Shown piece by piece: positions 17,018 to 24,688 of a DNA stretch of 64,000 bases; position 1 is the first letter of the stretch, and each line of letters begins with the position of its first letter. The DNA is taken from contig DAHUYQ010000006.1 of the NCBI GenBank assembly GCA_027315115.1, positions 62,001-126,000 on the forward strand. Reading direction: 5' to 3'. The notes below the pieces were generated by a model that saw nothing but the letters and a program-made list of their open reading frames with translations, did no database searches and was not told the origin of the DNA. This DNA comes from Solirubrobacterales bacterium. GTDB taxonomy: Bacteria; Actinomycetota; Thermoleophilia; Solirubrobacterales; Solirubrobacteraceae. The position numbers and the translations under genes are program-made.

Positions 17018-17327
17018 TGAGCAGACGATCGACCGCGCGGGTCGCGCCTTGATCGACGCTGCGCCCGCGCCGGCGAAGGTGATCCTGTTCGGCTCGCGAG
17101 CGTGCGGGGATGCGACTGACCGCAGCGATTTCGATTTTCTCGTGGTCGAGCGGGACGTCGCCGATGCCTTCGCCGAGACGGCGCGCTTGGGGCGCGTTCT
17201 TGGCCGGCTGTTGATTCCGGCCGACGTTGTAGTCGTCAGTCAACGGCACGCGGAAAAGTGGGCGTCCGTGAATGGCACGCTGGTCCACGACGCAATGAGC
17301 CGGGGAAAGGTCATTGCCGAGTCCTGA
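17001..17327 (+). CDS. MNT-type nucleotidyltransferase (MntA-like antitoxin)
   Basis: This is a 108-residue minimal nucleotidyltransferase. LFGSRACGDATDRSDFDFLV carries the polymerase-beta signature GS-x9-(S)D-x-D, with both aspartates present. In MNT/HEPN modules the MNT enzyme neutralises the HEPN ribonuclease, in known cases by AMPylating a tyrosine near the active site. It overlaps the downstream HEPN gene by 14 bases. It starts 47 bases after jetD, but a separate -10 box and operator-like repeat suggest independent control. The ATG at 17001 is chosen because the fold begins there. Confidence 0.85.
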   Translation: MKAAIVEQTIDRAGRALIDAAPAPAKVILFGSRACGDATDRSDFDFLVVERDVADAFAETARLGRVLGRLLIPADVVVVSQRHAEKWASVNGTLVHDAMSRGKVIAES

Positions 17328-17775
17328 GGCACGCGAGCTTGCGTGGCTGCTCATACGGAAGGCCGAAGGGGACGAAGCGATCCTCGACAGGTTGCTCGAC
17401 GACCACGATGTGCCCGATGACGTGCTCGGCTTTCATGTTCAGCAGGCGGTCGAGAAGCGCTTGAAGGCGGTGCTCGCGCTCAACGAAGTCGAGTATGAGC
17501 GCACCCACAGCGTCAGTTATCTGGCGGCGCTCATCGAGCAGCGAGGCATCGACCTCCCTGACTGTCGCGAGGAGCTTGAGGCATTGACGCCGTGGGCTGT
17601 CGCGGCCCGTTACGACGGCACGTTTGAGCAGTTGCTCGACCGCGCTGGGGCGCGCGTGCTCGTAGCGGCGTTGCAGGAATGGTCGGCGCGCCTGGTTGAT
17701 GCGCGAGAAGAGGCTGCGCCGCAGGCCGAAACGGACGATGCCGACGGTGAGGAGGCCACAGAGCCGCCGGCTTGA
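17314..17775 (+). CDS. HEPN-domain protein (probable RNase toxin)
   Basis: This is a 153-residue HEPN protein (PF05168-like). LAWLLIRKAEGDEAILDRLL, then FHVQQAVEKRLKAVLALNEV and YERTHSVSYLAALIEQRGID match the helix pattern of the family, with the R-T-H segment at the expected active-site helix. A charged, likely disordered tail follows from about residue 130. TTG start at 17314, with GGGGAAAGG just upstream. HEPN proteins act as ribonucleases, and paired with an MNT enzyme this forms a classic toxin-antitoxin/defence unit. Whether the catalytic R-x4-6-H spacing is intact is uncertain here. Confidence 0.85.
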   Translation: MPSPEARELAWLLIRKAEGDEAILDRLLDDHDVPDDVLGFHVQQAVEKRLKAVLALNEVEYERTHSVSYLAALIEQRGIDLPDCREELEALTPWAVAARYDGTFEQLLDRAGARVLVAALQEWSARLVDAREEAAPQAETDDADGEEATEPPA

Positions 17776-17792
17776 TGGCAGCTCCCGCCGCT

Positions 17793-18740
17793 CTACCCGC
17801 GGGTTCCCCCCGCGCGCGGCAGCGCAACCAGCTCAAAATCCGCGCTGACCTTCTCGATCTCCGCTTCGAGCTCGCCGAGCCGGGCGCCGGCGACGAAGCT
17901 CATCGGGTCGCCGAGCGGCACGAAGAAGTTGTCGTAGTGGGTCGGCACGATCGCCCGCGGCTCAATCAGCCTGAGTATCCGCGACCAGTAGCGGGGGGTG
18001 AAGCTGCGGCCGGCGACGCCTGCGAGGAACACGTCGATGTTCTGCTCGCGCACCGCCTCGTCGATCAGGTTGGCGCTGCCCTGGTGGTAGAAGCTGACGC
18101 CCGCGACGTCGATCCTGATCGCGTACACCTCGCCGCAGCGGTAGGCCCGCGGCGAGAGCGCGTCGAGATGCTCGCAGCTCAGCTCGCCATCCATCGGCAC
18201 CGCCAGGCCGAGCAGCAGCTTGGAGTGCGCGCTCGGCGTGAAGCTGACGGTGAACGGGCCGAGCTCGTAGCGGCGGTAGGGCTCGACAGGCACCGCGCGA
18301 TCGGCGAGGCCGTGCAGCGACATCAGGTGATGTAGCGATCGTGAGCCGTATGCGTCGCAGCCAAAGCGCCTTGCGATCGCCGGGGCGTCCACGGCATGGT
18401 CGAAGTGGGTGTGGCCGACGAGCACGCCCAGCACCTCGCCGCCCGGGATTAGCAACCGGTCGAGCAGCCGCTCGTCCGGCAGCGCGCCCCGGCCTCGCAG
18501 CAGGCTCGCGAGCGGCACGCGGGAGAGGTATGGATCGACGAAGATCGTCTTCGCCTCATACGTGATCCTGTAGCCCGAGACGCCCAGCCATTCCAGCTCG
18601 AGGCCGTCGGGCAGCCCAAGGCGCCTGCCTTCCAGCTCGGCCAGCGCCTCATGTCCACGGCGTTCCTCGCGTCCGCGCCGGGCGCGCGAGTAGGCCAGAT
18701 CGCCAAGGTGCCGGAGCGGAGCGGGCAGCGAGGAAGCCAT
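17793..18740 (-). CDS. MBL-fold metallo-hydrolase, UlaG/NAPE-PLD-like
   Basis: This is a 315-residue metallo-beta-lactamase fold protein. The metal-binding motif GHTHFDHAVD is present, preceded by GYRITYEAKTIFVDPYLSRV, where the fold presents its substrate strand. Later ligands are TPSAHSK, FYHQGSANLID and PTHYDNFF. This pattern fits the UlaG-like/NAPE-PLD-like branch, but the substrate is unknown. It is cytosolic, without a signal peptide. It is convergent with the HEPN gene (17-base gap) and divergent from the small YdeI-type gene. Confidence 0.85.
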   Translation of the reverse strand: MASSLPAPLRHLGDLAYSRARRGREERRGHEALAELEGRRLGLPDGLELEWLGVSGYRITYEAKTIFVDPYLSRVPLASLLRGRGALPDERLLDRLLIPGGEVLGVLVGHTHFDHAVDAPAIARRFGCDAYGSRSLHHLMSLHGLADRAVPVEPYRRYELGPFTVSFTPSAHSKLLLGLAVPMDGELSCEHLDALSPRAYRCGEVYAIRIDVAGVSFYHQGSANLIDEAVREQNIDVFLAGVAGRSFTPRYWSRILRLIEPRAIVPTHYDNFFVPLGDPMSFVAGARLGELEAEIEKVSADFELVALPRAGGTRG

Positions 18741-18820
18741 GCGTGCATGATGCAGGCTCCGAGTCGGCCATGCCGTGGGCTCCTTAGCGCCCGGCGCTGC
18801 CGGCTCACTACGATGGCTCT

Positions 18821-19087
18821 GTGAGCGGCCAGACGATTCCCGGTGGCGTTGTGCACGAGCTGCCCGCGGACCTGCGCGAGGGGCTGATCGTCAGCGCGAC
18901 GGCGCTCGCGGCCTGGACGGACATCACGCCTCTGGCCCGCAACGAGTTCATCTGCTGGGTGCAGGACGCCAAGCAGCGGGCCACCCGCGAGCGTCGCATC
19001 CGGCGCACCCGGGAAGAGCTGGAGGAAGGGATGCGCCGGCCCTGCTGCTGGCCGGGGTGCAAGCACCGCGAGCGCAACGGCAGGTAA
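18821..19087 (+). CDS. YdeI/OmpD-associated family small protein
   Basis: This is an 88-residue protein resembling the C-terminal part of YdeI/OmpD-associated proteins. VVHELPADLREGLIVSATAL, then AWTDITPLARNEFICWVQDA, KQRATRERRIRRTREELEEG and a Cys-rich RRPCCWPGCKHRERN end match that group. Longer members have been linked to resistance to cationic peptides, and the role of this stand-alone form is unknown. GTG start at 18821. Four cysteine/histidine positions near the end could bind a metal. Confidence 0.75.
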   Translation: MSGQTIPGGVVHELPADLREGLIVSATALAAWTDITPLARNEFICWVQDAKQRATRERRIRRTREELEEGMRRPCCWPGCKHRERNGR

Positions 19088-19207
19088 CTGTCGGGCGCCG
19101 TGAGGGCGCTCCATCATCCGTCCAGGGAGGCTGCGCGCCGAGGTGATCGCAGCTCACGCTTGCCGAGGCTTACGGCTGCCTGAGCTCCCGTCATGGAAGG
19201 AAAGAAC

Positions 19208-20599
19208 TTGAAGCGTTCGCTGCTGGTCCTGCTCGTCTGCCTGTGCTGTCTTGCCACGCCGGCCGCTGCCGTCGCGTCGACGACCTCGCCGCCGCCGAAG
19301 GCGCGGGCGGCCGGGATCGGTATGGACGTTGCCGGCGCCTTCGCCGGAAAGCTCGCCACCGGCGGCGCCTCGTTCCTGATCTCAAAGCTCCAGGATGGAG
19401 CGCTCGGCAGCACCGGTGTGAGCGTCGGCAACTTCCTGTCCGACGTAGGTCTCGGCGGTAACAACGCTGAATTCGCGGAAGTCAAAGAAGAGCTGAACGC
19501 CGTCAGCGAACGGATGGTCGGCCTCCAGCAGCAGGTCGGCGCGCTGGACGGCAAGCTTGACCAGCTCGGCGCGACCGTCTCAAACGGCAACTACGCGATC
19601 CTGGTCGCGTTCGCCAACAAGCTGCGTAGCGCCGTGCTCACCGGCGACCGCAAGCTGCGCGCGATCGCCGCCGCCCCGGTGGATCAGCGCCGCAGCCTGG
19701 CCGCCGACTTCGCCGACTTCTACAAACGAGAGCTCCAAGACAAGGAGCTCGAGTTCGAGGGCTACCTGACCGGCAACGGCGTGCCCGGCGCCGAGGGCAT
19801 TCTCAAGATGTCCAGCCGCAAGGCCCGCAGCGCGGCCCAGCCCTTCTTCACCTACACGATGAGCAAGTTCCCGCTCGAAGTGTTCAACGACTACGCGATG
19901 GTGCAGGCGGTCTGGCTGGAGGAGCGGCTCAACTTCATGCACTTCGAACACAAGACTCCCGAGCAGATGCAGGCCGCGATCAACGAAGCCAGGGAAGCGG
20001 CCAGCCGTGAGCGCCAGGAGATTCCCTCTCTGCTCCTCTTCCCCAACACGGTGATCGACACGAGGACCAACCTGATGTGGTCATGGCGGATCAGTCCCTC
20101 GGGCTGCGATGCGAAGAACAACGAGATCCTCACCAAGGAAAAGCAGATCACCGAACTGCGCGTACTGCGCATAAAGCCCGCCGACTGGCCCAAGCCGCTG
20201 CTGGACGCTCAGGCACAGTTGCGGGACCTGCGCGCCCAGTTCATGCAATGCCTGTACGACCACGGCGCGGACGCCAACCAGGCTACCTACGACGAGCGGC
20301 CCGGCCGCGTCTCGACGGAACCGACCAACGGCAGCCCGCCCGCAGGCTGGGCCCGCCCGACGGTCGAACAGATCAAGGCGCTTGACAGCGGCGCCGGCGG
20401 CGCCGTGCCGGCCTGGCTGAACGCTCGCGGCGGCTTCCCGTCCGGGATCACCGGCGAGGTTTGGACGGTGTCGCGCAGCGGCAACAGCGCCACGACCGTC
20501 AATCAGACAACCGGCTCGGTGCAGGGCCGTGACGTCAAAGACAAGGCGTTCACGCTGCTTCAGGGCGAAACGGTCGGGTCCTGGTACTGGGTGGGGTAG
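19208..20599 (+). CDS. secreted coiled-coil protein with a DUF1566-like C-terminus
   Basis: This is a 463-residue exported protein. From TTG 19208, with GGAAGGAAA just upstream, a clean signal peptide follows (KRSLLVLLVCLCCLATPAAA). An in-frame ATG at 19193 is less likely because it would place the RBS inside the gene. A glycine-rich stretch is followed by a predicted coiled coil (about residues 95-125, FAEVKEELNAVSERMVGLQQ) and a long helical region. The end resembles DUF1566/Lcl: VIDTRTNLMWSW (family: D..TGLmW) and GWARPTVEQIKAL (family: GWRLPTieEL), closing with SWYWVG. I do not recognise the full architecture. A surface or pore-forming role is possible but speculative. Confidence 0.7.
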   Translation: MKRSLLVLLVCLCCLATPAAAVASTTSPPPKARAAGIGMDVAGAFAGKLATGGASFLISKLQDGALGSTGVSVGNFLSDVGLGGNNAEFAEVKEELNAVSERMVGLQQQVGALDGKLDQLGATVSNGNYAILVAFANKLRSAVLTGDRKLRAIAAAPVDQRRSLAADFADFYKRELQDKELEFEGYLTGNGVPGAEGILKMSSRKARSAAQPFFTYTMSKFPLEVFNDYAMVQAVWLEERLNFMHFEHKTPEQMQAAINEAREAASRERQEIPSLLLFPNTVIDTRTNLMWSWRISPSGCDAKNNEILTKEKQITELRVLRIKPADWPKPLLDAQAQLRDLRAQFMQCLYDHGADANQATYDERPGRVSTEPTNGSPPAGWARPTVEQIKALDSGAGGAVPAWLNARGGFPSGITGEVWTVSRSGNSATTVNQTTGSVQGRDVKDKAFTLLQGETVGSWYWVG

Positions 20600-22253
20600 C
20601 CGGCAGGCGCCCTTTGTGCCGCTGAAGTCGGAACGTGTAGACACCGTCAGAGCGCTTGCCTGTGCATCCAAGGAACACGTGCCTGCCGCGCAGGTGGTTG
20701 CCGTATCGCAGGCGCACGTCGACTTCGACCGCCACCTTGCCCTTCAGCGAGCGCAGGCGCTTCAGCGGCACCTCGATCCTGCGGCCGTAGACGTGCACGG
20801 CCGCTCTCCGGCCGCCGACTTGCGCTCGGACCGACCGCATGTGCCTGCGGTCGGCCTTGCCGAGAATGATCGTGAGCTTGGCGCTCGGCGATAGGCAGCG
20901 CCGGCCCGCCTGAGAGACGACGGGGACCTCGACCACAGGGCTGTTCAACTGCGGTTGGGTTGGAACCGCGGGAGCCGGCACGGCAGGCAGCGGGATCGGC
21001 TGCCAATCGGCGCCCAGGTCCTGCGGCCCGTCGAACCCGCTGGCTGCGGTCAGGCGCGCCAAGTGCGATCCGTCGGCGTTCATGGTGAATATCTCGACCG
21101 CGCCGCTCGGCGTTTCCTCGCCCTCGTCGTCTTTGCATTCGCCTTCGGTCGTGCTGGTGTCCGGCTTTGCGAGGACACCGTCCCTGGTCGACTCGAACAC
21201 GATCTGGCGGCCGTCGGGCGAGAACCTCGGAGCCAGGTCCGAGTAGACCTTGCCTTCGGCGTCCGGGCTCGGAACGCTCAGCGGGTGCTGGTCGCTGCCG
21301 TCCGCGCGCGCCACCCAGATCGCCGCGCCCGCGGCCTGATCGCCTCGCGCATAGACGATCTCGCCCCCGTCCGGTGACCAGGAGGGGCTGTTCTCGGCCA
21401 CGTTGATGGCATGGATTACCGGCGTCGATTCACCCTGATGAGGTCCGTCGAGGTGATACACCCAAATGTCGGCGGCACGCCCGAAGCCCTTCACGAACGC
21501 GATCTCGCTGCCGTCAGGCGACCATGAGGGCTGTGCGTCGTAGCCGGCGGGCCCTTTTTCGTAGGCGGTGAGCAGCCTGGTCAGATGACCCGTCGCGATG
21601 TCGAGCACCCACAGGTCCGCTTTGGCGCCCTCACCGCGCCGGAAGACGATCTGCCGTCCGTCCGGTGACCACGCCGGCTCGTAGGCGGCCTTCGGGCCGC
21701 TGGACACCTGAGCGGCGCTCGTGAGCTGACGCACGTCGGCACCGTCGATGCTCATCACGTAGATCTCGTCGTATGCGGTGTGGTCGGCGGCCTGCCGGTT
21801 GCTGACGAACGCGATCCTACGCCCGTCAGGTGAGACTGCGGGCTGCACGTCGTCGATCGGGGTCGCTCCCGCTTCTTCGGTGGCGCTTGCGCGCGCGACC
21901 GACCCGGTGCCGGCCTCACCCTTGCCGCCTTTGCCTCCGCTGCATTCCTCTCCGCTCTCCTCGTCGCTGACGCCAGGGGGCAGGTAGCTGTTGTAGGTGA
22001 GCCTGCGCAGATCGCTACCGTTGCCGGCCATCGAGTAGAGCTCGAAGCTGGTGCCGCCGTATGCCGCGGGACGGTTGCTGGAGAACACGATCCTGCTGTT
22101 GCCGCCCGGGAACGACGCGCCGGCAGGCGCGGCGCCGAGCGCAAGTCCCGCCGCGGTGCTTGCCACCGCCGCAAGCGCATACAGACGTCTGTGTGTGAGT
22201 TCCAGCGCGGACATGCTGCTGATCATCGTAGGTGGCGTCTGCAGCCGGGACAT
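20550..22253 (-). CDS. secreted TolB-like PD40 beta-propeller protein
   Basis: This is a protein of about 567 residues. A signal peptide (LYALAAVASTAAGLALGAA, cut after AGA) precedes repeated WD40-like PD40 blades: GGNSRIVFSSNR, AVSPDGRRIAFVSNRQA, EPAWSPDGRQIVFRRG, QPSWSPDGSEIAFVKG, SPSWSPDGGEIVYARG and PRFSPDGRQIVFES. This is the TolB-type propeller. A C-terminal Lys/Arg-rich Ig-like region (AKLTIILGKADRRHMRSVRA) follows. The start is uncertain among ATGs at 22253, 22226 and 22214, and the open frame to 22346 has no good RBS. It is likely an extracellular or surface protein. Its 3' end overlaps the convergent coiled-coil gene by 50 bases. Confidence 0.8.
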   Translation of the reverse strand: MSRLQTPPTMISSMSALELTHRRLYALAAVASTAAGLALGAAPAGASFPGGNSRIVFSSNRPAAYGGTSFELYSMAGNGSDLRRLTYNSYLPPGVSDEESGEECSGGKGGKGEAGTGSVARASATEEAGATPIDDVQPAVSPDGRRIAFVSNRQAADHTAYDEIYVMSIDGADVRQLTSAAQVSSGPKAAYEPAWSPDGRQIVFRRGEGAKADLWVLDIATGHLTRLLTAYEKGPAGYDAQPSWSPDGSEIAFVKGFGRAADIWVYHLDGPHQGESTPVIHAINVAENSPSWSPDGGEIVYARGDQAAGAAIWVARADGSDQHPLSVPSPDAEGKVYSDLAPRFSPDGRQIVFESTRDGVLAKPDTSTTEGECKDDEGEETPSGAVEIFTMNADGSHLARLTAASGFDGPQDLGADWQPIPLPAVPAPAVPTQPQLNSPVVEVPVVSQAGRRCLSPSAKLTIILGKADRRHMRSVRAQVGGRRAAVHVYGRRIEVPLKRLRSLKGKVAVEVDVRLRYGNHLRGRHVFLGCTGKRSDGVYTFRLQRHKGRLPATPPSTRTRPFRPEAA

Positions 22254-22277
22254 CCGTATCGGCTCGCGACTCCCCTC

Positions 22278-22310
22278 GTGGTTTGACCACAGCCGGACTG
22301 CGCAGTCCGG
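22278..22310. promoter_or_regulatory. two adjacent palindromes in a divergent promoter region
   Basis: GTGGT-TTG-ACCAC (22278-22290) is followed after 2 bases by the perfect 18-bp palindrome CCGGACTGCGCAGTCCGG (22293-22310). Both lie just upstream of the TolB-like gene and about 150 bases before the divergent secreted-protein gene. They could be operators for shared control. They could also form RNA hairpins in the leader. Confidence 0.5.
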
Positions 22311-22460
22311 GACGATGGAAAGCGGGGCGCCTTCGCCTAGCGTCAATCGGCGAGACGTGTCGCGCAGTGATGACCGCGTCTCGCATCGCCTGACAGCACT
22401 GCTTACATCCGAGTGAGCAGGCGAGAGCCATGTACAACAGCACTCAGCTAGGAGGCAAGG

Positions 22461-23924
22461 ATGTCCATGAGAATCGCCAGGCTCGCGCGGCGGAGCGTGT
22501 CGCCAACCGTGCTCTGCGCGCTGGCGGCCGGAGCGGTTGCCCTCGCGGCAGTAGCGCCGGCGCAGGCCGCCGGGGGGCCGGAAGGCGGCGGCGAGGAGAC
22601 AACGCTCACCAACAACCTCTCCTATCCGGTCATCTGGTCCGACGGGGCGGCGCTTGCACTGCCTGGTGAATTCGGCAAACCAGAACTGCCGGCGGAAAAG
22701 GCCGTCTCCTACACGGATCCCACGACCGAAGAAACCTTCGATGTCTGGAAGCAGGCCGAAGAAGGGGTTAGCTGGCAGGCCGAGAACGAAGTCGCCCTGG
22801 CGCCGGCCGACGTGAGCGAAGTGGACTGGGGTGACAACCTGGAAGCGAAGTCGCTGACGCCGGGAAAGCCCGTGCGCGTGGAGACGACGCTCATCAAGAA
22901 CCTCGAAAGCCCGATGATCGCGTTCGACATGATCTCGCTCGAAGGCGAAAAGCGAGAAGAGGTATTCGCTACTCCTGGCACCGAATACGAAAGCTCCCAG
23001 GCGACGATGTACTCCGCCTGTGCGCGCCTGACGATCCAGCGCCTGCAGATCAGCCGCGAAGATCCGTACCTCTCTCTGCTGAAATGGGATGCCGCAAGCG
23101 GACAGTGGACCGGGAAGGACCTGGTCTCCGCGCCGGTGTTCGAGGGTGGCGTCTGGGAATCGGCGGCCGAGGGCAGCGGCTACACCGCTGAGGTAAACGG
23201 CTCAGGCAAGGTGATCTACGGCTACAACTGGCGCACCTCCGGCCTGGCTGCCGGCGACTACCGGATCACGTTCAGCCTCGCCGCGGAATGCCCGGCCGCG
23301 GTGCTGAACACCCACATCACCGAAGCCACGAAAGTGCTCTTCTCGGAAGAGGAGTCGGTCGCTCCGCTGGTCTCAGGCGCGGGCGGGTCGGGCAGCGCAG
23401 GCGGCTCGGGCGGTGCGGCATCCGGCGGCGGCGTGCCGCAGATCGATGCTACGGACAACCTCACCTACGTGGACGTGGAGCTCGGGAATCCTAGCTACAC
23501 CCCCTATGTGCCGCCTGCACCGGAAGCCGAAACGAAAACGATCACCACGGCCACAACCACGACGAGTGCCACTACGAGCAGCACCCAATCCCAGACGCGC
23601 GAAAAAGGACAGACGCGCACGCGGGCGCATGTGAAAGTCAGCCTGCACCTGAAGAAGCGTCATCGCACCCGCGCGCATGTCGGATATCAGCTCTCGGGCA
23701 CGGTTAGCCCGCCGCGCAACGGTCAGAAGCTGCGCATACAGCTACGGACACAGTACGGCTGGAGGACCGTGGCGATCGCGAAACTCACGAGGCAGAGCGC
23801 GACGACCTCTCGCTACAGCATCACGCTGCGCAAACCGAAGGCGGGAACCTATCGCGCGATGATGGTCTCCAACGACAAATACATGACCGGACTCAGCGCA
23901 AACCTGCGTCTGCGACTCGGCTGA
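22461..23924 (+). CDS. secreted protein with a C-terminal Ig-like domain
   Basis: This is a 487-residue exported protein. ATG 22461 has AGGAGG 5 bases upstream. The signal peptide is VLCALAAGAVALAAVAPAQA. The N-terminal domain (TTLTNNLSYPVIWSDGAALA through the IRITFSL-like segment YRITFSLAAECPAAV) is unrecognised. A Gly/Ser linker and a Thr-rich stretch follow, then a Lys/Arg-rich Ig-like domain (VGYQLSGTVSPPRNGQKLRI, then GTYRAMMVSNDKYM), like the C-terminus of many actinobacterial secreted proteins. Glutamate is coded mostly by GAA, unlike neighbouring genes, which mostly use GAG. The function is unknown. Confidence 0.8.
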   Translation: MSMRIARLARRSVSPTVLCALAAGAVALAAVAPAQAAGGPEGGGEETTLTNNLSYPVIWSDGAALALPGEFGKPELPAEKAVSYTDPTTEETFDVWKQAEEGVSWQAENEVALAPADVSEVDWGDNLEAKSLTPGKPVRVETTLIKNLESPMIAFDMISLEGEKREEVFATPGTEYESSQATMYSACARLTIQRLQISREDPYLSLLKWDAASGQWTGKDLVSAPVFEGGVWESAAEGSGYTAEVNGSGKVIYGYNWRTSGLAAGDYRITFSLAAECPAAVLNTHITEATKVLFSEEESVAPLVSGAGGSGSAGGSGGAASGGGVPQIDATDNLTYVDVELGNPSYTPYVPPAPEAETKTITTATTTTSATTSSTQSQTREKGQTRTRAHVKVSLHLKKRHRTRAHVGYQLSGTVSPPRNGQKLRIQLRTQYGWRTVAIAKLTRQSATTSRYSITLRKPKAGTYRAMMVSNDKYMTGLSANLRLRLG

Positions 23925-23947
23925 TCGCCCCGCGCGCGTCGAGGCAT

Positions 23948-23981
23948 CGGCGGGACTGGATCGAAGTGTCCAGTCCCGCCG
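23948..23981. terminator. strong bidirectional hairpin between convergent genes
   Basis: CGGCGGGACTGGA (23948-23960) pairs perfectly over 13 bases with TCCAGTCCCGCCG (23969-23981) around an 8-base loop. It sits 24 bases after the stop at 23924 and 10 bases before the end of the minus-strand gene at 23991, the right place for a shared terminator. Confidence 0.8.
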
Positions 23982-23990
23982 TCGCCCGTT

Positions 23991-24554
23991 CTAGGAGCCG
24001 TGTGTCGAGCTGTGCGGCGCGTGGAACACGAGCTTCGTGATGGTGATCGCCGGCGTGATGGTCGGCGATTCGCACTTCGGCGCGATCGAGGTGATCTTGC
24101 CGATCAGCTTCACCTGGTCGCCCTGCTTGAGCGCTTCCACTGCGATCGGGCCTCTGACGCGCGCGTCCTGAACGGTGTAGGTCTCGGTTTCGCCGCGTGC
24201 GCTGCGCGCGTGACGGTTGGTGTGGGTGACTTCGACGACGACCTGGCCGCTGTAGGTGTCGGCGCTTTCGCTCTTGCTCAGCGTGTCGCTGACGAGGGTG
24301 CCGGACACGATGTAGGCGACCTCATGCTCGGAGCACTTGCGTGGCTTGGCATGGTCCTTGCCTTTGCCCTTGTCGCCGTGTTTCTCCGCGCCGCCTGCGC
24401 GCTGCGAGCCCGATTCGGATCGCTGCGTCGATTCGCCGCCTTTGCCGGGGGCGCCTTCGGGCTTGCCGTGGCCGGTCGGGCTTGCCTGCGCAAGTGCCGG
24501 GCTCAGCGCCAGGGCGAGCGAGGCTATGCCTATGCTGACGTTCTTGAGAGTCAC
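23991..24554 (-). CDS. small secreted protein of unknown function (OB-like tail)
   Basis: This is a 187-residue exported protein. GTG 24554 has AGAGGA upstream. The signal peptide (VSIGIASLALALSPALAQA) is followed by a charged Gly/Lys/Glu-rich linker. A C-terminal domain of about 110 residues starts EVAYIVSGTLVSDTLSKSES and ends with TITPAITITKLVFHAP. The beta-rich GxLV...V.V..V pattern resembles DUF5666-like or OB-type secreted domains, but this is a guess. It lies between the terminator and the sigma-factor fusion gene, on the same strand as the latter. Confidence 0.7.
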   Translation of the reverse strand: MTLKNVSIGIASLALALSPALAQASPTGHGKPEGAPGKGGESTQRSESGSQRAGGAEKHGDKGKGKDHAKPRKCSEHEVAYIVSGTLVSDTLSKSESADTYSGQVVVEVTHTNRHARSARGETETYTVQDARVRGPIAVEALKQGDQVKLIGKITSIAPKCESPTITPAITITKLVFHAPHSSTHGS

Positions 24555-24688
24555 TGTCGTCCTCTTTCTGCGTCTTGGTTCTTGCCTGGCCGGCGCGCGA
24601 TCGGATTGACCGCGACGCTCGACGCAAGCGCGCTTGCCTGCTTGAACGCGGCGCGGCGAGAAAGGTCAGGGCCTATCCGGCGGGGGCG

